Source of the DNA: Mesocentrotus franciscanus
Lineage: Eukaryota > Echinodermata > Echinoidea > Camarodonta > Strongylocentrotidae
Direction: 5' to 3'
NCBI GenBank assembly: GCA_037976565.1
Contig: CP137672.1
Location: 34,364,737-34,428,736, forward strand
Length of the DNA: 64,000 bases
Part shown: one piece after another, positions 53,401 to 64,000 of the stretch
Position numbering within the stretch: the first letter of the stretch is position 1
Layout of the letters: each line of letters begins with the position of its first letter
Notes under the pieces: generated by a model
Seen by the model: the letters and a program-made list of their open reading frames with translations, nothing else
The model's database searches: none
Told to the model about the DNA's origin: nothing
Position numbers and translations under genes: made by a program

Positions 53401-56400
53401 GTTTTTTAAATTCCATTGTAAAATTGTTGTCAAAGTAATTTCCAAACTCTCTGGATCATCGTCTTTGTATCTGACATTATTTCTGTAAAAAAATAAAATC
53501 TATTTGGCATTTTCCCCAAGTCTGCATTTACAAATCGAATTCAGAAGAAAAAATCAGACAGCGAGTAAAATATATTTATTTGAAGACACGTGCTGACAAC
53601 ATCTTTGTCTGCAATTTTCCTTCAAACATTTTCACATAGTTTCAGAATGATTTATGCACACTATAGACTGTACAGCCACTTTCTATTGTATTCAAAAATG
53701 TTAGATAGTACCTTTAATAACGCAAGGACAAGTGTGCATACCATTGAAAAGATTACTATATCTGAACTATTTGTGCCAATTTGTAATCTCTCTTGTTAAA
53801 CATTTTCTTGGGTCTATTTCATTTCACCTCTTCCTATGAACACGACCCTTTGACCTACTTTCGGCTCTAATCTTTCGGCTGACGAATCAGTTTTCAGAGT
53901 TTAGCCCATATTTCTCACCTCTGCTCGGATATCATGGTCAATATTTTACTGGGTTACTTTGAATACCAAATATATAACAGCTCCCTGTTCTCCTTTGCGT
54001 GTCATTATCGTTTTATAATATAATTCATTTCCTTCTTTCTTTGTACTCGTACTTTCTCCGTAGACGTCATCTGTTAATTTGTCTCAATCTTCCTGTATCT
54101 TACTCCTTGTTCTTGATAGGTCAATACGTTGGGGTGGTTAAATGATTTAATTATCAAACAAATTTTTCTCTTTTATAAATATAACACTTTCCTAATTTTG
54201 TCAGGCCTATTTCGTGAGCCTTTCCTCATGAATATATGATTATTTCTTTATAGACTTTATCCTCTTTCCATTCATATCTCCGCAGAGATTTCCTCGATTT
54301 CCCAGTTTTTTAAATATATACCTTACTGTTTCTTTCCCCATAACTATTCGCTTACCTTCTGTCTTTATCATAATTATGAACAGACGAATTTATTTTATCA
54401 TGATCATTTTCTCCTTATTTGCGTTTAAGGATATAACATTTGATTCTCCTAAAATGTATTAGATTATTTTTCATTCCGGGTATAATAAGGAGGTGAGGTG
54501 AGAGATTTAAACCATTGACCCTGCATGTGCGTGAGTCAACTATATCATGACGAGCGCTCTCTGATTTATGCCATATACCATTGCCTAACCTCTCTACCGC
54601 ACTAAACTTTGTAAAATGGGATGGAGGGAAAAAAAGGAGAAAGAAGAAATACGGTTTGTTGTGGCTACCTCATCCACACGTCCACGAATCTATATTACAG
54701 CCATAAACTTCAAAACCGTCTGTTCGCAATAAACACATCTATTAATCGGCTTTACCCCGCGAGTCATCATTTTTGGCACCAGAAAGTTGTAAAATGGCTG
54801 GCGACACTTCCCATGAAATATGGATGTGATGGTGTTGGCATTTCGATTTGGAATGCCTCCTCACGTTTTAAGTTCATCATGGAATAACATTTATGTGAAA
54901 TATGACTTTGCCAAAATGTTATACGGGCTCCTAAATTAGCCCATGAAGAGATGATGTGAAAAACGTGTCGATTAAGGGTCACTGCGACCTCCTTGAGCTT
55001 TTAGGGTCTAAACTTTGTGACAGGCTGGTGCGAAAACTTACGGAAACGCCATTTTTAAAATATCTTTTATCACCGATTGTATCCCCCCGCACAGTCCAAA
55101 AACATAAATTGTGTTTACTGTGCCTTGATACTAACTCCTTGGTTGTGAATTATGTGAAACGTTTTTTTCCGTCGTCACCAGAAGTCATTTTCAACTCTTT
55201 CTTTTCTTTCTTTTTCCTTGGGGAGGGGGGGCGTTCTAGACTATCGAGCTAGTCATGCTTTTGTGATCCAGTGGTGACTTGATGACCAAGTGTTATTGAT
55301 ATTTTAACAGTCCTTTTGGAAATGACTGAAGTTCAATGTGAAAAAATTGAAAAATCCGCACCTCTATGGTAGATGTTAGACCAAGAGCTAAACAGTCATA
55401 TCGCGAACTGTATTTTTGTATTTTTTTAATATTTTATTTAAATTTATTAATTCATTTTTTTTTATTTGTTATTATTTATATATTTATTTATCTTCTCTTT
55501 TATAAGAACAGCACTTTGTACCCGATTACTGCTAAACGTTTTGTGTAAATGGGGGAAACATTGTATTGTTGTAAGATCATGAAAAAGAAAGGAAATATCT
55601 TGTGTTTCCACAGCCCTTTGCATCTTGAATATTTGAACAGAAGTGTGATATTTTAAAAAGTATGTTTGCTCAGTGGATTGATCGTTAGGAGAGAGAAGGG
55701 TTAATGTGGATGTATAACTCGGTTAAGGTACCGCCCTCCTTTTAACACTCTTTCTTTAGCCTCGTTTAAACTCATGCCAAATCTGATCCTATGACCCCGT
55801 TGTTATTGCGTCATCAGGTCCCAACTTCTCATTTCAACAGAGGTTTTTTTTCAATAACCTATCCTGGATTGAGAAAGATGTACGCCGCTTTACTCAATTA
55901 TGAGTCAATGATAAGGAGAATGTAATCTGATAACGTTGGAATCTGAAAACACGGAACTGTGTAATATTAAGCCCTCGTCCTAAAAGCAAAATATTTTTGC
56001 TCCAAGCTTATATATATATATTTTCACCATCTACAAAAAATACATTTTTAAAAGGCTACTGATGGCGTTTCCGAAAGGGAGCAACTGGAATGAAACTTGA
56101 AAGAAGGAAGCAACCCAATATACAGGCACTCCCTATACATTGCATGTATATCCTGCTGTCGAAATGTAATCTAAACACGATCGCAAAGACTTTCATTACC
56201 CAAATGTATTTCCTCCAGAAATAGTTTCCAGATTATGAAATTGTCATTCTAACAATCACACATTAAAAAAGGAGATGCATAAGCTTTTGAAATATCCTCT
56301 TAATGATTTTTAAATCTTTGCGAGTGTATTCTTGTTTTTTATAAGAATTACACAATTAAATGAGAGGCCCGTATCCCTGTGCCGACAACCCTGCCCCTCC

Positions 56401-57231
56401 CCCACCCCGCCCCCACATGCGATGACTGCCCCACTGCCTCACTGGCCTGGCCAATATCCATCTGATGTAGTACGTTTTCTAACCTGAATAACAACCCACC
56501 AATCAGACGACAGCGATTCCATTATCCGATGTTCCAGCAGCAGCCGATGGAGGCGCGCTCACACATTTTGACGTCATATTTTGTTGGCGTCGCCGCAAAC
56601 AGAGCAGAGCGTCCGACGGTTGTAATAGCAGACGACCGAGAAAGCATTCATCATTCTACCTCAAGCACGGCGGATATCGTGTGCGTCTGTTTGTGATCGC
56701 TCACCTCTCTCGAGCTTCCCTGGGAAAAAAGTTTTAATCCTAGTGAAGAACTCTGTCAGAGGTGGATTCAAAACTGAAAGAACTTTTTCTTTCTCTCTAG
56801 TTAATGAGCTACAGTCAGATGTAAATCAGAGAGTTTTCTTTCACTCCGCTCATTCGATCTTGAATTTCATAAGGTGATCAGTGATCGCGGTCTTTAAAGT
56901 GGTGTTATTTAATCGGTGCTAAAAGAAAGAAAAAAATTGGTCGTCTGACTTTTTTCTTCGTCTCTTGATTCGAATTTCGCAGCTCAGCAGTAGGTGCGAT
57001 TTCGGATGGGTGGAAAGTTACAGATGTCACGGATTTATTATCGCTTAACGAATGAGGTATTTCATTTTGGATTTCATTTCCTGCTTCCCATAAAGTTCAA
57101 GCCTTTCGCATACCTAGGAATCTCTACTTAACGGAATATATCACACATCACCTACGGACTGACTTCAACTTATTTCATCATTTCTTAACTTATAGTTTCT
57201 TGGCTGATTTTGAACTTTTATTTAAACAAAG
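56401..57231 (+). promoter_or_regulatory. Promoter and 5' UTR region of the SBSPON-like gene
   Basis: GC content rises at about 56,390-56,700. A perfect CRE-type site TGACGTCA lies at 56569-56576, followed by a CG-rich patch (ggcgtcgccgcaaac). The stretch from there to the ATG at 57232 looks like an unspliced leader. The start site is inferred from composition only. Confidence 0.5.
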
Positions 57232-57466
57232 ATGGGATCGTCATCATTTTTTATCATATCGACTCTGTACATTTCGCTGCTCCCTGTTCTGGTCCGTGGT
57301 AATGGATGTCTAACAGGGGGAATAAACGGGGAGCGTCTTTGTTGCGAAGGGAAAGATGTAACTTGTTTTGCCAATGGTTACCAGCCCTATTACCGGTCGT
57401 GTTACTGTGATTCTGCTTGCACCTACTCACAGGATTGCTGTGGGGACTATCATCAAACGTGCGAAG
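57232..57466 (+). CDS. First coding exon of a secreted somatomedin-B protein, SBSPON-like
   Basis: ATG in the context aaagATGg. Residues 1-23 are a hydrophobic signal peptide (FFIISTLYISLLPVLV core). A somatomedin-B domain follows with ten cysteines (26, 37, 38, 45, 57, 59, 63, 69, 70, 77), including RLCCEGKDVTCFANGY and ACTYSQDCCGDYHQTC. The spacing fits SBSPON (RPESP), an extracellular-matrix protein in which this domain precedes a thrombospondin type-1 repeat. The exon ends in phase 1 at donor gtaagaat. The TSP1 exon and the rest are not in the window. Other somatomedin-B proteins remain possible, because the diagnostic TSP1 module is not visible. Confidence 0.82.
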
Positions 57467-57509
57467 GTAAGAATCATGCAAGATCTATGATGGAGGAGGG
57501 GAGGGAGGG

Positions 57510-57680
57510 GGTGATCGGATAATTGCTCCGGCTTCAATTGCTCCGGGCTTTAAGCTTTATTCCATCCAGAATATAGGGTTAGGGTTACAGGCTTAGAGTG
57601 AGGGTTGGATGTAGTGTTGGGTCCAGGACTAAATATTTGAAAGTTGACTGCGGAGCAATTGTCGCAGGAGCATGTGTCGC
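57510..57680. mobile_element. Short element with aattgctccgg repeats, related to 11656-11860
   Basis: The left part has aattgctccggcttcaattg and the right part has ggagcaattgtcgcaggagc, which is inverted. The interior repeats the order seen at 11656: agggttagggtt, gggtccagga, gaaagttgac. Confidence 0.65.
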
Positions 57681-57873
57681 AGAACCTTGGGGGATGCTCC
57701 ACCCCTCCTAGGATTTTATTTTATCAATATTTTCTCAAACCAACAAAGGCCTAGGTCGAGGAGTCAGCACTCATAATGTACTGAATGTAATTATAAATGA
57801 TCGGGGTACGGGGTACCTATCCACCCCGGAACCCCCATCCCCCAAGGGCGATGAGAGAAGAGTTATTTATTTA

Positions 57874-57875
<2 letters not shown>

Positions 57876-57919
<44 letters not shown>
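57876..57919. repeat. (GT)n microsatellite
   Basis: About 22 perfect GT units. Confidence 0.95.
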
Positions 57920-57921
<2 letters not shown>

Positions 57922-58764
57922 AGAGTGGGCTCTTGGGGTTGGGGCTTGATCTTCTTGCATTCATTTTATACATGTGCCTCGCGAAAATAGCTTTTTGAGG
58001 GGGCTTGAATAATTTTTTGGGAGGGGGGATTGAGCCCCGCCCTTCTAGAATAATTACTGCCGATCTTCTCCTGTCGTTTTCTTCCTCAAATCAACAGTAG
58101 TATAATTTTTTGCGTCGAATACTTCACAAATCATTGTTATTAACAAATGACAGGTGCTGTTATGTTATCAGACACACTCGTATGTCTGCAGGAGTAGCAT
58201 TTTTCATTTTTGTTTCCCACAGCTGCCCTTTTTTAATGATCCTCCAAATATGTTTCATGGCGATGCGACGTGCCCTCCTTCGAGCATATTACCTTTTTGC
58301 GTGTAGTGTTCGAACCCTTTTTAGTATTAGGGACCTACTCCAAAGCCTACACATTCCTTCAATTCAGTTATACATCTGACTTGAAGACGAAGCTAAACAT
58401 TCCTCCACCCCCAGCAAAAAATGACAATAGAGAACTTAAAATCCTATTTCAATGAAGGTGTCACGCTTTCATAAATGGCACCAACTATCGTAATGAGCTT
58501 ATCTCTTCTTTAATGTTCCGCACACCGATCTTAAAAGCAAAAGGAATTAAACACGAAAGAATCAACGATGATTCGATTCCTGAATTCATGAAAACGTAGG
58601 CCTTCGAGAACGAACATTTTCGATGACAGTTATTTTGTTGATTCGTTCTCCGATTCTTAAAAATCTTCTATTTATCTCATGATTTATCCTTCAGACTTTG
58701 AACATGGTTCGTTAAGCCGGTGGGGGGCACAACCGACCCGTAACCAAATCCCCTCCAGTTTTTG

Positions 58765-58789
58765 TGTGTGTTGTGTTGTGTTGTGTTGT
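58765..58789. repeat. (GTGTT)n repeat
   Basis: Four to five units. Confidence 0.85.
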
Positions 58790-59561
58790 ATGTTTGTTTG
58801 TTTATGTTTGATTGAGATCGCTTGAAATTGTGCCACTTATAAAACGTTGATCTACCCCTGCATTAAGTGATGCAATCTCCACACTATCAGTGTCTTATTC
58901 ACGCCTTCGCCCCGAAACTTGCGTCACGCTGGATGCAATTTTTGACGGACACGCCTCAAATTCGGCCAGACCAGACGATCTTTACACACCCACACACACT
59001 CGTCATATAAGACATCCTCACAGTGAGTGGCTGGTTTACTATCGTCTCAAGATACAATTAACACACGGTGGCGTAGCCGTGGGGAGGGAACATTTCCCCG
59101 CGCCAATTGTTGACCCCCAGCCCCGACAAAAAATGGGAGGAGAAAGGAGTAAAGGAGAAAGAAAGAACAAACAAAAAATAACCAATTCTCAAATTAGTCT
59201 AACACGACTTTCTATTATTTCATTTACTTAGTAATACCACCCCCAATTGACTGAACCTCAGATACGCCACTGCAAAGAAATAGCGGTAAACAACGCAATG
59301 AAAGACAGAAAGATATCGGAGGAATTTTTGTATTCAACTATCTTTACTAGAAAATGATCGCTATAACACTGTAATCTTGATCAGAATTTATCGTCGAATA
59401 GAGTAAGATAATACTAAGCTGTATAAAGTTGTCTCTGATACCCCCCTTCCCCCAAAATGTATGTTTTAAATATGTTATTGTGTGTCATGAGATCACATTT
59501 CATCAACCATGTTATGTCACCCTCTTTCTCCAGTTTCTATCCTCCACCCCCTCTCCACCTA

Positions 59562-59596
<35 letters not shown>

Positions 59597-59622
59597 CTCT
59601 CTCTCTCTCTCTATCTATCTCT
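59562..59622. repeat. (CT)n microsatellite
   Basis: CT run with CTTT interruptions; ORFs across it are spurious. Confidence 0.9.
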
Positions 59623-60079
59623 ATCTTATCGCTTCGATTAAACGGGTCGCCCCAACCTATCCAACGACGCTCCAATTCCTCATCATCATGTCAGATTAAT
59701 GAGAAGAATGATAGTTCTGGGCGGTGTTAATTATTTCGTGTGGGTCAAAAATAGCATCAACCTTCCACCAATCGCCTTCCTATACCGCATGATGTCATTA
59801 TGTAATGATTGGGATGCTGTATAGTTATTTAGGTTTCCTGAGTGGATGATAAACACTGACATTCATTCGATGAAAATAAACACATACTTGTAAAAAACGA
59901 TCTCTTTATAAATCATAAACATGTGCTTTAATGTCGCCAACCTTTGCCCGTCTTGGTTCTGGTTTGCGCTTATCTGGGCGCCTTCTCATAGAGAGTTGCG
60001 ATTGATTTCGTCAGTCCTTCAATCGATCGCAAGTTTGCAGTCTCCTATCTCTTATGTGCATAGTTGCGATTATTATCAA

Positions 60080-60372
60080 CTCTTTATAAGACGGGGCCCT
60101 GGTCTCACTCTCCAGGTACCCATTATAGATTTCAAGAGATATGGAGACCGTGCCTTCTCAAATCATTGCTTCTCGATTGTGGAAGTTACTTCCTTCCTCT
60201 CTTCATGAGATTGACAGCCTATAGAACCCTTCAAGTCATGCCTCAAAACTTACCTATTTCTGAAAATGTAGAAATGCTGCCTCTATTGGTCATGTTGGAG
60301 GAGTCTGCGACTTTGAGTGTTTTTAACATAAATATGGCGCCATATAAATTCTTTGTATCATCATCATCAACA
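60080..60372 (+). pseudogene. Remnant of the 3' end of an L2/CR1-like LINE
   Basis: One frame gives DFKRYGDRAFSN and a shifted frame gives RLWKLLPSSLHEIDSL, together matching the typical C-terminus of L2/CR1-type ORF2 (yGdRaFs, LWNsLP, LRe). It is broken by a frameshift and a stop. Beyond it, atggcgccatataaat and an ATC tail match the usual 3' end of such elements. Confidence 0.7.
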
Positions 60373-60654
60373 ACCCTCTTCTTCTTTTCTTCTTTTATAT
60401 CGCGTAATGAGACCTTCTACAAACCCCATCATTAATTAACCCCATAGAATAGTCCAGAATGACATAATTTGACTTAACATTTAGAGAGATTCTGGTTATT
60501 CTTTGTTGGTTGTTCGTTTTACAATGGATCCATGGTTCATCGAGAGGAACATGTATGTGTCCAATTTGTTTGACAGGATATAACAGGTTTTCACAATGTT
60601 CATTTCATTTAAACTTGCTTGGCTTTTTGTTTACGTTAAAATTCTCCCCCCCCC

Positions 60655-60785
60655 CAAACAAAAAATAATGATAATAAATAAATACATAAATAAATAAAAA
60701 TAATAAATTATAAAATAAATAAAATAAAACTTAATAATAAATAATTAATAATTGAATTAAAAATATAAAAATACGAAAAAATAAG
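60655..60785. repeat. AAT/AAAT-rich low-complexity tract
   Basis: Follows a C9 run; composed of aataa and aaataaat words. Confidence 0.75.
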
Positions 60786-60816
60786 TTAACTGTTGAAATA
60801 ACTGGGTCGTAAAAGC

Positions 60817-60825
60817 AAAAAAAAA
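60817..60825 (-). terminator. Pol III terminator of the tRNA-Asn gene
   Basis: On the minus strand, nine consecutive Ts begin five bases beyond the tRNA 3' end. Confidence 0.85.
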
Positions 60826-60829
60826 TTAC

Positions 60830-60846
60830 CGCTCCTGGGTGGGCTC

Positions 60847-60883
<37 letters not shown>

Positions 60884-60903
60884 GCCAATTGCGCCACAGA
60901 AGC
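60830..60903 (-). tRNA. tRNA-Asn(GTT)
   Basis: The minus strand folds as a full cloverleaf. Acceptor GCTTCTG pairs with CAGGAGC (one G-T wobble). The D arm is GCGC/GCGC. The anticodon stem TTCGG/CCGAA holds loop CTGTTAA, giving anticodon GTT. The T arm is GGTGG/CCACC with TTCGAGC. The discriminator is G. A and B boxes are intact, there is no intron, and a T9 terminator follows. It reads asparagine codons AAC/AAT. Intact pairing and the terminator argue for a working gene rather than a SINE. Confidence 0.96.
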
Positions 60904-62640
60904 TAGATATAATAACTAAACGTAGCTAGTTTTATATCAAGACCGGGATGTAGCTTTTTTGCTTGAACATTGCGAAACAGATTTGTTTCCAGTTCACAAC
61001 ATTTGTATTGTGGTGATAGCCCTTAAAATACGCTTGCTGAAGATTCAACCTGCATAGCAACAACTTGTCATGTCTTTCTGACTATTGAAATGCAATAACC
61101 CGTAACATGTGAATGAGAAGAAGAAAAAAAAAGTCACCTGTTCTTATTAGAGAATATTATACGTAATACCCCAGTCACTCCAATGAGACCAATACCAGAC
61201 CGACAAGAGACAGGGAAAAAAAATCCATCCCGAATGGCCAAAAATCGGTCGGTATTGAGTCGGTTTTTTATTCAGACTCTCAGTGTGACTGGGACATGAT
61301 AGTGAATTGGTCTCCTGCGAATTCAACAAAATAATGCAGCTGAATCCCTTGAATACAAAGATATCAAACTGATATCAGAAATACCTACACGATTTGGGGA
61401 AGTGTATTGTTTGCGCCGGTGATGTAAACATTCTATGATAAATCGATTTGAGTGTGTTTACAACGAAACACGTGTCCCATTGGTTTCTTTTTATTCTCCT
61501 TCATCATGTTTCAACAAATTGACACACATGTGTGTTTTTTAGAAATCCGTGGGATGATTTGCGAAATCATAATTCACTCCACTTAAAATTTCAATGAGCT
61601 TTGGTAATTGGAACGAAACATGCGTCTCCGAGCTCAGTTTCGTTGTATTCATTATTCTCCTCTATGTCCAAATAAACATATCGGTATTTCATTTAAAAAA
61701 AAAACCCTCTGTGGGATTATGCGCAAAATCATGTAATTCACTTCGCTTAACATTTAAAAGTGTTTTGCTATCTTTTCATAGCAAAAGAAAGGTACAGAAT
61801 TTGTAATAACATTGCTGTAAAACTAATGGATATATTTTAATTAAGAGACAGGGAAAATGACTAAAAGCTGGTGATAGGCCCTGCTTTCAAATTTGCTCAT
61901 GTTTTCATGAGATTCGAGTAATTGTCTTGGACTATGTTTTTGGGGTGTGTGTTTTGTTGAGAGGGGGGTCTTTCTCACAAACTTATTTGAATGTCGAATT
62001 ATAGTAGTGAATGTCTTGAAGATTTCGCTCATTGTTTGATATAACAGGATAACCTAAGTACCCAGAGACCACCGTGGGGGCGGGTGGACGCCAGTAGTTT
62101 AAGGGGCACCAAAAAGACTCCGTAACAAGCAAGAAAACAAAGGCATTATAATTCTGCTCTAAATTTGTTTACCCGAAAAGTGTTGTTAAGATTTTGGGGG
62201 ACTATCTAGAAAAAGTGTGTAAAGATAGCGGAGTTAGATGTACAAGGGCGATTGCCCCGCCCCCTCCTTCCCCATCAGGCCGCCCATTTGGATGGGGTTA
62301 TGAACTGATCCTAACAGTATTATCAGTATTTGTTTTGTTCAAGATTATTCTATTCTTCTTCACAAACATCTTTCGATCAAGTCTAATCTTCCACAAACAC
62401 GTCATATCATTCGTCTTGGCGGTGACAAGAGTGACGTCACACACCTATCCCATTCATAAAGAAGATAGCTATCTCGAGACAAATGTGTAGTTTAAATGCC
62501 CCTCTTTGAAGTGTTACATGTCCGTCAATCACAATGTCCTTACGAAAGAGGACATGAATCGTTATTTCATCCATTGTGCTATATGACCTGGTATTTCGAT
62601 TTCGGATGTTTATATGGCCGTGATAATCAAGTTCATTTTT
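60904..62640. other. Non-coding sequence
   Basis: No feature supported. Two diverged phrases (tgtgggat..gcgaaatcatgaattcac type) at about 61548-61578 and 61710-61745 hint at an old local duplication. Confidence 0.4.
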
Positions 62641-62643
62641 TTG

Positions 62644-62644
62644 T

Positions 62645-62678
<34 letters not shown>

Positions 62679-62811
62679 TTCCTCTCATTTTCTCATTATT
62701 TCTTTTTCGCATTTGACGTATAAAAAACCTTGGTATTGGTCCTTGTGATGACTTTGTTTTCAGTATCGTATAAATTAAATCACACCCTTCCCTTGTCTTT
62801 CTATCTGTCTG

Positions 62812-62848
<37 letters not shown>

Positions 62849-62888
62849 GTCTCTCTCTGTCTCTCTTTCTCTCTCCCTCACTCTCTTT
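62644..62888. repeat. Two CT microsatellites
   Basis: CT runs at about 62645-62675 and 62808-62888, the second with CTGT interruptions. Confidence 0.9.
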
Positions 62889-63165
62889 AGTTCAGTTCAT
62901 TTATTTCATAATTTCATCAAAAATACAATTCAAACAGATAAAATGTAAATAACATAAACATGTAGAATTACATAAAACTATACAATATTCAGAGAAAGTT
63001 ACAAGTATGAGTGACAAACTGGAGAAAAAAGAAAAATATGCAACATTATATACAAAGAAATAAAATTTAGAGGGTTTAGAGCACAAGAACCTCGATGATT
63101 CTATCGAGGCACCAACACAGAAGGCTGTTACCATCAAAAAAGGGTCATAGTAATGATAATTATAC
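62889..63165 (-). mobile_element. Possible 3' end of a minus-strand retroposon
   Basis: Begins tttagttcagttcatttatt, and a similar start, tttagttcagttcatattatt, occurs at about 22426. The composition (T-rich then A-rich) suits the 3' end of a retroposon read on the minus strand. No coding remnant is visible. Confidence 0.35.
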
Positions 63166-63463
63166 ATCAATCCCGTTTCCTGCCTCTATCTTTTCTATAG
63201 TATACCCATATCGTACCTTCTCTCGTTTAATCACCTTCCATATTAACCCTACATACCATTATCAGTAGGTCTATACTTTATGGTACCATGAAACTAAAAT
63301 TGTATGCCTATTGTGCAACGGACCATCCTTATATCGGGGTTGGCTCAGTCATCCCATAGAACCATGAACAGGACGACAATTTTTTAGCTCCCTTTTGTCG
63401 AGGAAAAAACTGGTATTATCACGTTGATTGTGCTAGACACGGGTGCCGATATTTTTTTTTTTC

Positions 63464-63660
63464 AATAGTTTTTTTTTATTGATTCCAAACAATACAAATC
63501 ACTTTTAGAAATAAAATACAATTGTTTTGTCTTAACATAATTTCAAAACATTTTCATAACAGATTGTACGATTGATGAAAACAAAAATGAAATCAATTGT
63601 AACATAAAACAAATGACCCCATCCAACCAAACACACTACTAACCCCTCCCTCCCCACCAT
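63464..63660 (-). mobile_element. 3'-UTR fragment of the Tx1/L1-like LINE, copy 2
   Basis: Starts caatagtttttttttattg and follows the 3' UTR of the LINE at 41746-44003 almost base for base to about ccccaccat, where it is truncated. It differs by a few substitutions and a short deletion. Confidence 0.9.
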
Positions 63661-64000
63661 TTTTTTCTTTCTATTATCTTTATTTTGATTTCACTCAATA
63701 ATACATGATTTTTCCTTTTTCAAATCATTTTCATTGAATTACATAACAGAAATACAGTAAAAATCACAACTAACATATTTCAATGACTTATATGATCCTA
63801 TAATGAACAATAGATGATTAAGCTTGACACACTGAAATTATACATTACCAGAAGTACAATTAATCATCACTAAAACAATTTCAATGAATAACATAAACAT
63901 ACAAACAGAAGAAAAAAGAAACCTTAAACAATTTTTTTTTTTTTAATTTTTTTTGTGGGCGTGTCTGGAAAGTCCCCCCACTCCCACACACACACACACA
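63661..64000 (-). mobile_element. Possible second LINE 3' end, and CA run at the window edge
   Basis: Directly abuts the previous fragment with a T-rich run, followed by AT-rich sequence resembling a minus-strand LINE 3' UTR. A CA microsatellite begins at about 63987 and is cut by the window end. Confidence 0.4.

Larger units (their letters stand above)
44596..56400. other. Gene desert with microsatellites
   Basis: About 12 kb in which I find no convincing coding exon, RNA gene or full mobile element. The longer open frames (for example 48762-49250 and 46250-46789) lack protein-like composition or sit on microsatellites. Listed separately: CT/CA cluster 46439-46585, pyrimidine tract 48360-48720, GA tract 50661-50711, CT tract 51173-51209, GAT/GGT array 51808-52018, and a diverged long tandem repeat at about 52600-53400. 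Confidence 0.5.
57467..60829 (+). other. Intron 1 of the SBSPON-like gene (inferred), non-coding
   Basis: Starts at a canonical donor. Contains the short element at 57510-57680, GT and GTGTT microsatellites, a CT tract and an L2/CR1-like remnant. No TSP1-like exon (W..W..C) is visible to the window end. Confidence 0.5.

Noticed and set aside
54480..54610. Possible tRNA-like sequence on the minus strand
   Set aside because: A B-box-like ggtttaaatct is visible but I could not fold a cloverleaf or find a convincing A box.
60064..60435. Independent 123-codon gene
   Set aside because: It overlaps the L2/CR1-like LINE remnant; the recognisable motifs are split across frames.

Overview
This is a window of an animal nuclear genome. 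It is AT-rich, with spliced genes, GT-AG introns, a tRNA gene with a Pol III terminator, long CT/CA/TA microsatellites, and many miniature inverted-repeat elements and decayed LINEs. An intronless Toll-like receptor, the abundance of TACATGTA-type words and a tRNA-derived SINE with a deuterostome-like tail suggest an echinoderm, most likely a sea urchin. The phylum is inferred; nothing in the window proves the species.

Four protein-coding loci can be supported. (1) 11,989-13,149 (-): a single-exon PH-domain endosomal adaptor of the sesquipedalian/PHETA family, with the C-terminal F&H motif that binds OCRL. (2) 19,947-35,806 (+): a complete nine-exon gene for mitochondrial cob(I)alamin adenosyltransferase (MMAB), assembled by hand from splice sites and codon phase; it closes in frame as 286 codons plus stop. 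(3) 38,075-40,879 (-): an intronless Toll-like receptor of 934 aa with about 24 LRRs, a transmembrane helix and a TIR domain with a non-canonical BB loop. (4) 57,232-57,466 (+): the first coding exon of a secreted somatomedin-B protein resembling SBSPON, whose remaining exons lie beyond the window. There is also a tRNA-Asn(GTT) gene at 60,830-60,903 (-) and one doubtful coding exon at 4,763-4,848 (-).

The rest is repeat-driven. The main feature is a pair of almost identical 2.65 kb elements at 314-2,968 and 24,033-26,684. Each is bounded by different perfect 8-bp target duplications and imperfect inverted termini, and each is filled by about 49 tandem copies of a 46-bp unit. The second copy sits in MMAB intron 4. 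No transposase is encoded, so this looks like a recently mobile, non-autonomous, hAT-like element carrying a minisatellite.

Layout: 0-3 kb, minisatellite transposon copy 1; 3-12 kb, MITEs, foldbacks and a mariner-type element with another repeat nested inside it; 12-13.7 kb, PHETA-like gene; 13.7-19.9 kb, divergent intergenic region with a SINE and MITEs; 20-36 kb, MMAB with repeat-filled introns; 36-38 kb, short intergenic region; 38-41 kb, TLR; 41.7-44 kb, dead Tx1/L1-like LINE; 44-56.4 kb, gene desert with microsatellites; 56.4-57.5 kb, promoter and first exon of the SBSPON-like gene; 57.5-64 kb, intronic or intergenic sequence with the tRNA, an L2/CR1-like remnant and further LINE 3' ends. 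The genes form no pathway together; they are ordinary neighbours in a eukaryotic genome.
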